Position numbers and translations under genes: made by a program. A model generated the notes under the pieces. That model searched no databases. It was not told the origin of the DNA and saw nothing but the letters and a program-made list of their open reading frames with translations. 64,000 bases of DNA from CAJQPP01 sp963793465 (GTDB taxonomy: Bacteria; Planctomycetota; Planctomycetia; Pirellulales; Pirellulaceae), in assembly GCA_963793465.1 (NCBI GenBank), contig CAWCAJ010000012.1, positions 434,001 to 498,000 on the forward strand. The letters run 5' to 3'. Below, piece by piece: positions 9,437-18,523 of this stretch (positions are counted from its first letter, which is position 1; every line of letters begins with the position of its first letter).

Positions 9437-10803
9437 GCCGACATCTCTTCTGCAATCAGGAAAGCGATCTCCATGGCCTGATCGTAGTTCAAGCGGGGGT
9501 CGACCGCAGACTTGTAGGCCCGATCGAGATCCGATTCTTTCAGACCGCGGGCGCCTCCCACACACTCGGTCACGTTGTCACCCGTCAACTCCAGATGGAC
9601 ACCTCCCAGGAGGGAGTCCATGCGGCGATGGATTGCAAAAGCCTGGGTGAGTTCGTCCACTATGGCCTCAAATCGACGCGTCTTGGTACCGGATTTGGTT
9701 TGAAACGTGTTGCCGTGCATCGGATCACTGCACCAAAGAACATGCTGCTTGGCACGCTGCACCGCGGCAATCAATGGCGGCAGCACCTTGCCAATGTCCC
9801 CAGCCCCGAATCGGTGGATCAAGGTAATCCGTCCACGTTCGTTTCCCGGATTCAGCACCCGAGCCAGGTCGACCAGATCTGAGGGCAAAATCGCGGGACC
9901 AATTTTGATACCGATAGGATTTTGGATACCCCGGAAGTACTCGACGTGGGCTCCATTCAAGGAACGAGTGCGATTGCCAATCCAGGGAAAATGGGCATTC
10001 AGGTTATACCAACCCTGGCGACGCGGTACGCGTTGAGTTTGGGCCTGCTCGTAGGTCAGATGCAAGCCTTCGTGAGACGTGAAGACATCCACCGATTTGG
10101 TATCGGCGATGGAGCGATCCAGGATCGACTCCATGAACTTCAGGGAACTGGCAATCGAATGCACAATGTCGTGATACTGTTTGGCACGAGCGGTCTCTTT
10201 GGCAAAACCCAGATCCCAGTTCTCCGGGTGGTGCAGGTCCGCAAATCCGCCTCCGATCAGACTGCGAATGAAATTGAGCGTCATGGCGGCCCGTTCGTAT
10301 CCGCGAATCAGCAGTTCGGGATTCGCCTGCCGCCCTTCCGAGGTAAAGTCGCTGCGATTGATCAAATCTCCGCGGTAGACCGGAAGTTCGACGCCGTCTC
10401 GAGTCTCCATTTCCGAAGACCGCGGCTTGGCGTATTGCCCGGCCATTCTGCCAACCCGAATCACCCGGCGGGACGAAGCGTAGGTCAACACGAAACTCAT
10501 CTGAATCAGGACCTTCAGATTGGCAACGATGGCGTCCGTCTGGCAGTCTTCAATCCTTTCCGAACAGTCGCCACCCTGTAACAGGAAAGCCTTGCCCTCG
10601 GCAGCATTTGCCAATTGCTCCTTGAGCGATTCAATTTCCCAGCTGGTGACCAGCGGAGGTAACTGCGCCAACCGCCGCAATACGACCTGCAGTGCCGCAT
10701 CGTCAGGGTAGATCGGTTGTTGACTCGCCGCTTGTCGCTGCCACGAGTCCGGACTCCAGGGACGTGAAAGAATTTCCTGGGTTGCGTCGAGCGATTTTTC
10801 CAT
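9433..10803 (-). CDS. 3-deoxy-7-phosphoheptulonate (DAHP) synthase, class II
   Basis: The enzyme condenses phosphoenolpyruvate with erythrose 4-phosphate, the first step of the shikimate pathway to aromatic amino acids. The class II (plant/mycobacterial) type is shown by LQGGDCSERIED with the metal-ligand Cys near residue 80, by RVGRMAGQYAKPRSS, by WCSDPMHGNT with a metal His, by HLELTGDNVTEC, and by a C-terminal DPRLNYDQAME. The length of 456 residues fits the family. ATG at 10801-10803 is preferred; an adjacent upstream GTG would add one residue. It heads an operon whose next gene, the UvrA-like ATPase, begins inside its stop codon. That partner has no obvious biosynthetic link. Confidence 0.94.
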   Translation of the reverse strand: MEKSLDATQEILSRPWSPDSWQRQAASQQPIYPDDAALQVVLRRLAQLPPLVTSWEIESLKEQLANAAEGKAFLLQGGDCSERIEDCQTDAIVANLKVLIQMSFVLTYASSRRVIRVGRMAGQYAKPRSSEMETRDGVELPVYRGDLINRSDFTSEGRQANPELLIRGYERAAMTLNFIRSLIGGGFADLHHPENWDLGFAKETARAKQYHDIVHSIASSLKFMESILDRSIADTKSVDVFTSHEGLHLTYEQAQTQRVPRRQGWYNLNAHFPWIGNRTRSLNGAHVEYFRGIQNPIGIKIGPAILPSDLVDLARVLNPGNERGRITLIHRFGAGDIGKVLPPLIAAVQRAKQHVLWCSDPMHGNTFQTKSGTKTRRFEAIVDELTQAFAIHRRMDSLLGGVHLELTGDNVTECVGGARGLKESDLDRAYKSAVDPRLNYDQAMEIAFLIAEEMSA

Positions 10804-10886
10804 CACCCTAAATTAACACAGGCATTCTCGCTCGCCTATGGTGGAATCGGCACATCACCAAGCCACCGGGCAGCGTGCTGGCTGGC

Positions 10887-13800
10887 TCAACCGGTCCCCG
10901 TCGAGGACTCACCCTTGGACCGGCTGGGGCCTTGAAACTTGATCATATGGGGCTCGACCGCCGATGCATTACCCACCACTGCATGATCCGGATCGTCGAT
11001 GTCGTCGATCTCTTCGTCCAGCGTCTCCTGCCAGGAGTGGGCGCCTTCCCGAGGTTCGATATTGCAGAAATACTTACCCAGCGGTCCTGCCAGAATTGCT
11101 GGCAGGAGAATCAAGTCGCCAATCAACGCTGTTGCCAACAGGAATAACATGAGCACGCCAAAACGTTGCGTCGGCATGAATGTGCTGAAAGCAAACGCGG
11201 CCAATCCAAAACCGCCGATCAACGTCGTTTGCGTCATGGCGGTGGCCACTTTTTTGTAGGCCAGTTTGATGGCGTCCAGGCGGTCCAGGCCCTTGGCGAT
11301 TCCCTGACGAAACCAGTTCAAAAAGTGAATGGTATCGTCCACCGCAACGCCCATCGCCACACTGGCCGTCATCATGGAACCAATGTCAACCAAACGCCCG
11401 GTATGTCCCATGGCCCCAAACACGATCATGATTGGAAACACGTTGGGAATCATGGCAATCATGCCGGCCCTGAAATTCAAGGCATTACCCGGTGTCAGGC
11501 GTTTTCCCCAGGGACGCAATAGCACCATCATGACCAGAGCGATCATCACAAATGCCAGGCAAATACTCTGAATCAGGCTTTGTAAAAGGGATCGCTGAGC
11601 TTTGTAAACAATGGGCACAATGCCTGTATAACTGGTTGTTACCAGGGCGGCCTCTTCGCCGGCGTCTTTACGATCGGCTGCGGTCAACATGCCCGACAAG
11701 GGTTGCTTGGTTTCGGGGTTGATCTGAAATTGATAGTCATCGGCCACGATCAAGCTGGTTCCGGCAGCTGATGTGTATTCGCGAATTCGATCCATGTCGT
11801 AATGCGGATCGTCAATCAAGACGACGCAATCGAATCCGGAAAGCAGCTTCTGCCAACTTTCATCGCTGGGTTTTTCTTCAGTCGGCTTATCTTTCCAGCG
11901 GGCAGGATCCCTCCATACGACACGACGCCCCACCGTAGGAGACTTCTTGGTCCGGAATCCCGAGTTCTCGACCAGATCGAACAGTGTATTGACAAACACC
12001 CCGGTTTGATTGACTTTCCCATCCTGCGTCAATCCAATCACAGGTTCCGGCTCCCCGGCTTTGGTGGGGGTCGGTGCCGGGCCAATGACCAGCAGATCAC
12101 CACGCAGATGACGCGAATCTTCATCATAGTGTTGGTGAATCGCTTGCAAGATTTCCAGACGGTAGCGGTAGGCGCTCAAACAGGGCTCGACCACTGTCTT
12201 CAATTCACCCACAAACTGGCCATAGTCGACATTGTTCAGAGCCGCCAGGCGGAGACTGATCCGCCACAGTTCTTCATGGGATTCTTTATCGACGCGGAAA
12301 TAATCCTGCTCCCGCAATGCATCCCGGTTATGCCATAACTCACCATTGGCAATGTCCCGTGAGCTGCCTTGTTGGTGGGTGGCCACAACCCGATTCAACG
12401 GGACCGCCAGGTCAGCTGACATCACGTTGCCAATGTACTGCCGGTTTTTGTCCAGGCTCTCATCGCCGAAAACCTGCAGCACGTATCTGCGGATCCGGTC
12501 TGACAATTCCATCCGCTGCAAAAACGTCAGCTTGGAATCCACCTGTTCATTGGATAACTGCTGGTTTTCCTCAGGGGCGATCTGGGCGTCCCCATCCACG
12601 CGGATCATCAGTTCCATGGGCACCAACTTGCCCAGGTTGTCTTCCATCCAACGATAATCGTGCAGGATTTTGGCATCGTTGCGGAACAGCTTCAGCAGTT
12701 GCACGCTGGTTTGAATGCGGGCCACACCGAAAGCAAACACCACCAACAACACAATGCCAACCAGGGACACCAAGGCATGGTTCTTGACCACCCACTGCCC
12801 CACGTTGTCCCAGAATCGTTCGACGTAACGGGTCAGGCTGAATTTGGTTCGGCCATTCTCCTCGTCCTCGGGTTTCTTCCGACCGTAGCCCGGCGGCCAG
12901 ATGGTCAGTGACGATGGCAAATAGGTGAACAGCAGGACGACGGTGGCAACCGTGGCAATCGCCGAGTAGAAGCCAAACTTGTTAATGGGGGTCAAGTTGC
13001 TGGTGCAGAGCGAAATCAGGCCCAGGGCAGTGGTGAAAGCTGCCAGAGCGCACGGAAACAGACCATGCCGCACGGCCGTATCGGCGGCCCGACCTTCCCC
13101 TTTTTCGAGACAGGCGTCGCGATAGTAATTGACCACATGGACTGCCCCCGACAGTCCCAGCACATAAACCAGAGAAGGCATGGTCATCAGAATGGCGTCC
13201 ATCGTACCACCCAGAAACCACACGAACGCCAAGCTGGCAATGGCGGCAACGCCACCGACAAAAAACAGCATCATGGTCACACGAATGCTGCGGAAACTGA
13301 GGTAGGCCAAGGTGATGCCAATAAAGGCGGACAGGCTGACCAGCCGGAAAAGAGTAATCGAGCCCTCTTCATCGATGGCCACATTGTCGACGGGGGGGCC
13401 TCCGATGTGCAAATTCTCGGCATCGATGCCGCAAAGTCCGGTGGCGATTTCCAGGATGCGTCCACGCGGTTTCCCCAAGACGGGCCGTCCTACGGCCCGC
13501 GCCAATTCATCCAAAACAGGCTCATTCAGCGTAATTACCAGACAAGTCTGACGGGGCGGTGGCTCCACTTCCAGCTTGTCGAACAAGCGGTACCAGTGCT
13601 CCAACTTGCGGCTTTGCGGAGCGTTCCGCAGATTGGAAATCTCACCCTCGTATTGCTCCGCGATCAACCTGTCGACAAATTCCTGGAATTCGTACTGTCG
13701 CGGCTTGTCGATTTGCGCTCGTTCCTCGGCTGGTAACAACTGCATGAAGGAATTGAGAGTCCAATCGAAGCGGGGGTCCGGGGTGGGGCCAAACAACACG

Positions 13801-14615
13801 CCAGTCAAACGCTTGTGGGTTTCAATACGTGCTTCCAGGGCCTCCTTTTCGCCGGCGTCATGCTCGCCGCGAATCATCGTTCCATCTTCGCCCGCCATGC
13901 GATTGAAGATGTCCGGACCTGTCGTGATATCAGTGAAGAATCGGGCGTGTAACAACTCGGGTTGCCGATAGAAGCGATTGTCGCCGGCATCATCAAATTT
14001 CTTCAGTAGCGTGCCGTCCGCCTCGTTCTTGCCATGAAAAAAGCGCTGCAGCACACGCCCCGTGGCATCAATCAGGTTGTTGCGCCCGTTCCACTTGAAG
14101 ACACTGCCGTCCTGGCGGATGAAGTACCATTGCTTGTTCTTGCCTTGCAGCCATTTCTCGTTGTGCTGCCCCCAGTCCTCGTGATAGTTGCCCGTAGTGT
14201 GCAGCCCCAGTTCCGTGGCCCACTCTTTGGCTTCCAATTCCTGCCTGCGTTTTTGAAACTCCTCGGTGGCAGGATCCATCATCGCCAGGCGGTCGCGTTC
14301 TTCAGCCGCTCCGGCTACGGATTCCCGTTTTAGCTTGGCGAGCACACGCCCAAACCGGTCGTCCCGCTCGTTGCATCCTTCCCAACTAACCACAACAAAC
14401 TGATCGCCCAGGAAGTAATCCCGGAAAACCTTCAGCTCTTCGGTTTCTTTGAAGGTACTGGGCAGCCAATCCGCGACATCATTCTTGATGTTGTCAACGG
14501 ATTCGCGCGCCCCTCGCAACAGGAACGGCAGCACAAAGAAAACCGCGCACAAGATAAGCATCGCGCGATTGCCAAAGAACGGCAGGCGTTTTCCAAAAAA
14601 CGATCGTCGGCTCAT
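10887..14615 (-). CDS. RND/MMPL-family transporter (1242 aa)
   Basis: This large membrane protein has the duplicated layout of RND-superfamily exporters: a first membrane helix near residues 15-35, a long exterior domain to about 400, a bundle of five to six helices, a second exterior domain, and a final helix bundle. The second half carries the proton-relay motif GVAVDDTIHF. At the matching place the first half reads GLSGAVHVVNYY, so it lacks the acidic residue, and proton coupling would depend on one half only. Family members export lipids, hopanoids or drugs; the substrate here is unknown. It ends with a hydrophilic acidic tail. It appears monocistronic, with no partner membrane-fusion protein in the window. 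Confidence 0.88.
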   Translation of the reverse strand: MSRRSFFGKRLPFFGNRAMLILCAVFFVLPFLLRGARESVDNIKNDVADWLPSTFKETEELKVFRDYFLGDQFVVVSWEGCNERDDRFGRVLAKLKRESVAGAAEERDRLAMMDPATEEFQKRRQELEAKEWATELGLHTTGNYHEDWGQHNEKWLQGKNKQWYFIRQDGSVFKWNGRNNLIDATGRVLQRFFHGKNEADGTLLKKFDDAGDNRFYRQPELLHARFFTDITTGPDIFNRMAGEDGTMIRGEHDAGEKEALEARIETHKRLTGVLFGPTPDPRFDWTLNSFMQLLPAEERAQIDKPRQYEFQEFVDRLIAEQYEGEISNLRNAPQSRKLEHWYRLFDKLEVEPPPRQTCLVITLNEPVLDELARAVGRPVLGKPRGRILEIATGLCGIDAENLHIGGPPVDNVAIDEEGSITLFRLVSLSAFIGITLAYLSFRSIRVTMMLFFVGGVAAIASLAFVWFLGGTMDAILMTMPSLVYVLGLSGAVHVVNYYRDACLEKGEGRAADTAVRHGLFPCALAAFTTALGLISLCTSNLTPINKFGFYSAIATVATVVLLFTYLPSSLTIWPPGYGRKKPEDEENGRTKFSLTRYVERFWDNVGQWVVKNHALVSLVGIVLLVVFAFGVARIQTSVQLLKLFRNDAKILHDYRWMEDNLGKLVPMELMIRVDGDAQIAPEENQQLSNEQVDSKLTFLQRMELSDRIRRYVLQVFGDESLDKNRQYIGNVMSADLAVPLNRVVATHQQGSSRDIANGELWHNRDALREQDYFRVDKESHEELWRISLRLAALNNVDYGQFVGELKTVVEPCLSAYRYRLEILQAIHQHYDEDSRHLRGDLLVIGPAPTPTKAGEPEPVIGLTQDGKVNQTGVFVNTLFDLVENSGFRTKKSPTVGRRVVWRDPARWKDKPTEEKPSDESWQKLLSGFDCVVLIDDPHYDMDRIREYTSAAGTSLIVADDYQFQINPETKQPLSGMLTAADRKDAGEEAALVTTSYTGIVPIVYKAQRSLLQSLIQSICLAFVMIALVMMVLLRPWGKRLTPGNALNFRAGMIAMIPNVFPIMIVFGAMGHTGRLVDIGSMMTASVAMGVAVDDTIHFLNWFRQGIAKGLDRLDAIKLAYKKVATAMTQTTLIGGFGLAAFAFSTFMPTQRFGVLMLFLLATALIGDLILLPAILAGPLGKYFCNIEPREGAHSWQETLDEEIDDIDDPDHAVVGNASAVEPHMIKFQGPSRSKGESSTGTG

Positions 14616-14942
14616 TCGGACGGGTCCGTGGATGGATTTGAGTACGCTTAAGAGTACTGGTGCCCCGTTTTAGCGTCTATGCCAAAAGTCGCTTGAATCC
14701 GCGATCAAGGCCGGCTGAGCAACGATTTTTCACCGCGGGCAAGCCTTGTCGAATATAGGCCTTGGCCAACGCGTGGCCACACCGGACCCCAGCCACGACC
14801 AGACATCACTCGCTGCGAGACAACACGTCAGGTTCCAGAGCAGCCAGAGATGGCTCCATTTCCCCGAATCAACGAAAACCGACCGCACCCGCGAACCCAG
14901 GTTTTGGCCGTCCGTTCCCCGGCTTTGCCGACTCGAACTGAA
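14616..14942. other. Intergenic spacer, nothing recognised
   Basis: This 327-nt stretch separates the transporter start from the stop of the zinc-ribbon membrane protein on the same strand. It should contain the transporter promoter. No clear promoter boxes, hairpin with T-run, or small coding frame was identified. Confidence 0.5.
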
Positions 14943-15737
14943 TCAGGAAAACACGCCCGTTTGGAAACAGTAAAACCAGGAGGCCGCCGAAATGATGAAG
15001 GCGACAATCATGATGATCGAGACGGCAATCGTACCACTGCCCCGCAAAAACCCGTAGATCGGGCAATAGAGCCCCGCCGACAAAATACACGCTAACCCCT
15101 GGCCAGGCTGACTTTTAAAGGCAATCAGCGTGATCCAAACTGCGCAGGCCAAGTAAATGACGGCGCCGGCGATCGCACTGATCAAACCGGTATTTACTTC
15201 GTCCGTCAGCGTCTCCATCACCAATACGGTGCCCAACCCCAACAGCACCAAAATCCCAAACACTGCGAAACCGGCCATGGCCACAATGTAGGCATCCGCC
15301 CCATCTCCAAAATCCTGTTCTTCGGCGCCGATGGGGTTTTGGTCAATTTCACGCTCTGCCTTGGCCAGTGCCTTTTCGGCATCGGTCATTTCCGACACAT
15401 TCAGCTGGTCGGCCAGATCACCATCGGTGTAGGTTTCCAAATACTGGCCGGTGGCCACGTTGTAGCCACACTCAATACAGATCACGGCCGTGGGATCCAT
15501 CTCGGCACCACAGGCAGCACAGATCGGCCCGGAGGGGATCGACTTGACCCCCGCATCATCCAATAAATCCAACAATTTCTTGTTGACCTGAGGGCCTGTC
15601 GAGGCAGCCGCTCCGACCGTCGCCTTGTTGGGTACCTGCAGGATGCCTTGGCAACGAGGGCATTTGACGCGTTTGCCAGCCACACTGTCTTTGGCGGTAA
15701 ACGAAAACCCGCATTTACACTTGGTGGGAATCGGCAT
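14943..15737 (-). CDS. Zinc-ribbon membrane protein of unknown function
   Basis: The 264-residue product starts with MPIPTKCKCGFSF and holds two zinc ribbons. The first pairs KCKCG with KCPRCQG, as in MJ0042-like motifs. The second pairs CAACG with CIECG at about residues 70-95. A charged linker follows, then about four hydrophobic helices from about residue 150 to the end. ATG at 15735-15737 is preferred because the in-frame sequence before it is low in homology and the ribbon begins directly after it. Such ribbon-plus-membrane proteins are common in planctomycetes and their role is unknown. It is followed after 327 nt by the RND transporter gene, without clear evidence of co-transcription. 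Confidence 0.75.
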   Translation of the reverse strand: MPIPTKCKCGFSFTAKDSVAGKRVKCPRCQGILQVPNKATVGAAASTGPQVNKKLLDLLDDAGVKSIPSGPICAACGAEMDPTAVICIECGYNVATGQYLETYTDGDLADQLNVSEMTDAEKALAKAEREIDQNPIGAEEQDFGDGADAYIVAMAGFAVFGILVLLGLGTVLVMETLTDEVNTGLISAIAGAVIYLACAVWITLIAFKSQPGQGLACILSAGLYCPIYGFLRGSGTIAVSIIMIVAFIISAASWFYCFQTGVFS

Positions 15738-16306
15738 CTTGGGATCAATCCAATGCAATTTCGTGGGCCGGAAATGGGGGGAAACCCGGGGCCCCAAGGT
15801 TCTCAGCAGGATGGAGCCCACCATGAGCGATCCAACCTGGCAGTTCGCGTCACACTCTATTTTGCAACCTGGCCCCCATTTGGCAACTATAAATTGGAGC
15901 AGATTCAAGTTGATTGGCCATCCAACGCACCGTTTATGACCGGTTTTTCCAGACCTGCCTGCCAACACCCTCAGATCCCGTTCTCAGGGTCCGGCTTCCA
16001 GCCATGCCATATTGTCAGCAGGCGGGCGCAATCAAACGGGTTCTTCCCGTTCGCTCGGTCCCTTCGCTGGCGGGAACTCAGGGGATCCCCGGCAAAATCT
16101 GGGAAATCCTGAGGAAATCCCCAAGGTTTTTTCAGGGGACGGGGAACGCTCGGTATTCCTTGCAGATTGGCGCACGACTTGCCTTAGTGCATGCCCACGG
16201 TGGTTGAGGTGCGCATTTCTGTCACCCATCCATGAGATTCCACGATTTTCGCGGGTCTGATTCGACCCCCAACCGATATTGAACCACTCAATCAGGAGGA
16301 CACCCC
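15738..16306. other. Divergent regulatory region upstream of groESL
   Basis: This 569-nt spacer lies between the divergent zinc-ribbon gene and groES and should carry promoters for both. A search for the CIRCE/HrcA operator found no match, and no convincing heat-shock promoter was recognised. Frames inside it lack family resemblance. Confidence 0.5.
16292..16299 (+). promoter_or_regulatory. Ribosome binding site of groES
   Basis: An AGGAGG sequence lies about 8 nt before the groES ATG at 16307. It fixes the start of the chaperonin operon at that codon. Confidence 0.8.
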
Positions 16307-16630
16307 ATGGCAACTGCCACCAAGAAAAAAACGAAGTCCAAAGTCAATTTACAACCGCTAGGTGACCGTTTGGTGGTGCAACGCGACGATTCCGAAGATA
16401 CCACGGCCGGCGGAATTGTTCTGCCGGATTCGGCCAAGGACAAACCGTCGCGTGGCATCGTGCTGAGTGTGGGTCATGGCCGCATGTTGAAGGATGGCTC
16501 ACGGGCAAAAATGCAGGTCAAGGAAGGGGATCGGATCCTGTTTACGTCTTACGGCCCCGAGGAATTGAAAGTCGGCGACAAAGAGTACCTGCTGATGCGT
16601 GAAGATGACGTATTGGCGGTGATTGAATAA
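16307..16630 (+). CDS. groES: Co-chaperonin GroES
   Basis: GroES forms the heptameric lid of the GroEL folding chamber in the cytoplasm. The 107-residue protein contains LQPLGDRLVVQRDDSEDTTA and a mobile-loop region ending GGIVLPDSAKDKPSRG. The C-terminal strand reads DVLAVIE. It is about ten residues longer than typical because of a lysine-rich N-terminal extension, MATATKKKTKSKVN. The start is set by a strong AGGAGG. groEL follows after 116 nt on the same strand, so the two form the usual operon. Confidence 0.97.
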   Translation: MATATKKKTKSKVNLQPLGDRLVVQRDDSEDTTAGGIVLPDSAKDKPSRGIVLSVGHGRMLKDGSRAKMQVKEGDRILFTSYGPEELKVGDKEYLLMREDDVLAVIE

Positions 16631-16746
16631 CAAAACACTTCCGAAGTTGCTGGCCATCCGAGGCGATGGCCGTCGCCCCATGCATTCAACGGCTTGGCTA
16701 AGGCGAAGCCCACTTACCAAAATTCAACAAATTGGAGTTAAGTTCC

Positions 16747-18366
16747 ATGGCTAAAATGATTTCCTTTGAGCAAGAGGCACGCGAGTCGATTCGCCGCGGT
16801 GTTTCCAAACTGGCTCGCGCCGTGAAAGTCACGCTGGGCCCCAAAGGCCGAAACGTGATCCTGCAAAAGAGTTTTGGCTCGCCAACCGTCACCAAAGACG
16901 GTGTCAGCGTCGCCAAAGAGATCGAACTGGAAGACACCTTTGAGAACATGGGTGCCCAAATGGTTCGGGAAGTGGCCAGCAAGACATCCGACGTTGCCGG
17001 TGACGGAACCACCACCGCAACTGTGTTGGCAGAAGCCATCTTCAATGAAGGCCTGCGTGCCGTGACGGCGGGTGTGAATCCCATTCAGATGAAAGCCGGA
17101 ATCGAACAGGCAGTCCACGACATCAATGAACTACTTTCCAAAGCCTCGATCAAAGTCAAGACGGCCGAGGAAATGGCCAATGTGGCATCCATCGCTGCCA
17201 ATAACGATCGTGAAATTGGCAAGTTGCTGGCCGGTGCCATGGAAAAGGTCGGCAAAGACGGTGTGATCACCGTGGATGAAGGAAAAAGCCTGGAAACAGA
17301 AGTCGAATGGGTGGAAGGGATGCAATTCGACCGCGGTTACCTGTCTCCCTACTTTGTCACGGATCCTGCCAGCATGGAATGTGTGCTGGAAGACCCTTAC
17401 ATCCTGGTCTTCGAAAAGAAGCTATCCAACATCAAGGACCTGGTGCCTTTGTTGGAACAGGTGGTTCAGCAAAGCAAGCCATTGCTGATCGTCGCCGAAG
17501 ACGTGGACGGCGAAGCCCTGCAGACCCTGGTGATCAACCGGTTGCGTGGCACGCTTAACGTCTGCGCAGTGAAAGCTCCCGGTTACGGTGATCGCCGCAA
17601 GGCCATGATGGAAGATATCGCAGTGCTCACCGGCGGACTGGCGATCTTTGAAGCTCTGGGCAAAAAGCTGGAGTCGCTGACCGTCGCCGACCTGGGTCGC
17701 GCCAAGAAAGTGTTGATCGACAAAGACAACACGACCGTGATCGAAGGTGCCGGCAAAAGCAGCGACATCAAGGCGCGAATCGACCAGATTCGTCGCGAAA
17801 TCGAGAACACCAGCAGCGACTATGACAAAGAGAAGCTGGAAGAACGGTTGGCCAAACTGGCTGGTGGTGTCGCCAAAGTGAATGTGGGGGCAGCCACGGA
17901 ATCCGAAATGAAGGAGAAGAAGGCTCGCGTCGAAGACGCTCTGCATGCGACGCGGGCGGCGGTCGAAGATGGCATCCTGGCAGGCGGCGGTGTCGGCCTG
18001 TTGCGGGCGGCCTCCAAAGCCAAGGCTCCCGAGGACGCCACCGATGATCACCGGATCGGGTTCAACATCGTCGTGCGTGCCTGCCGGGCCCCGTTGACGA
18101 TGATCGCTGAAAACGCCGGTCAAGACGGCGGTATCGTGTGCGAGCGCGTGATTGAAGCCAAGGAAAACACTGGCTACAACGCACTCACGGACACCTACGA
18201 AGACTTGGTCAAAGCGGGGGTGATTGACCCGGCGAAAGTCACCAAAACGGCCCTCTCCAATGCCGCCAGCGTGGCCACGTTGCTGCTGACCAGCGATTGC
18301 TTGGTCGCCGACATCCCCAAGAAGGAAAAGGGCCAGGGGCATGGCGGCGGACACGACATGTATTAG
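16747..18366 (+). CDS. groEL: Chaperonin GroEL
   Basis: GroEL is the tetradecameric ATP-driven folding chamber. The 539-residue protein has the ATP-binding sequences LGPKGRNVIL and GDGTTTATVLA, and the equatorial motif GGVAKVNVGAATE followed by ILAGGGVGLLRA. ATG at 16747 is chosen because a GGAG lies about 10 nt upstream and homology begins at MAKMISFEQ; five further codons upstream add nothing. The C-terminus ends in a His/Gly-rich tail (HGGGHDMY) instead of the usual Gly-Gly-Met repeats, which may make the cavity tail more polar or metal-binding. A strong terminator follows 28 nt after the stop. Confidence 0.97.
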   Translation: MAKMISFEQEARESIRRGVSKLARAVKVTLGPKGRNVILQKSFGSPTVTKDGVSVAKEIELEDTFENMGAQMVREVASKTSDVAGDGTTTATVLAEAIFNEGLRAVTAGVNPIQMKAGIEQAVHDINELLSKASIKVKTAEEMANVASIAANNDREIGKLLAGAMEKVGKDGVITVDEGKSLETEVEWVEGMQFDRGYLSPYFVTDPASMECVLEDPYILVFEKKLSNIKDLVPLLEQVVQQSKPLLIVAEDVDGEALQTLVINRLRGTLNVCAVKAPGYGDRRKAMMEDIAVLTGGLAIFEALGKKLESLTVADLGRAKKVLIDKDNTTVIEGAGKSSDIKARIDQIRREIENTSSDYDKEKLEERLAKLAGGVAKVNVGAATESEMKEKKARVEDALHATRAAVEDGILAGGGVGLLRAASKAKAPEDATDDHRIGFNIVVRACRAPLTMIAENAGQDGGIVCERVIEAKENTGYNALTDTYEDLVKAGVIDPAKVTKTALSNAASVATLLLTSDCLVADIPKKEKGQGHGGGHDMY

Positions 18367-18394
18367 TCGCCCATCCCAGTCACGGAATCGGAAA

Positions 18395-18426
18395 GAACCG
18401 CGATCCCCGCATCGCGGTTCTTTTTT
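18395..18426 (+). terminator. Rho-independent terminator of groESL
   Basis: A perfect 10-bp stem (18395-18404 with 18411-18420) encloses a six-base loop and is followed directly by six T. It ends the groES-groEL transcript. Confidence 0.93.
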
Positions 18427-18523
18427 GCGCCTGCATTTTTGGGTGCTGCACCCGGGTCTGCGTGTCGGGGGGGATGACGCGACTGCGAGCGGCAAAAGCC
18501 GCCCGGCTTGGCGGCTGTTCAAA

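Noticed and set aside
16130..16306. Possible CIRCE/HrcA operator before groES
   Set aside because: No inverted repeat matching TTAGCACTC-N9-GAGTGCTAA is present; TTAGTGC at about 16182 has no partner.
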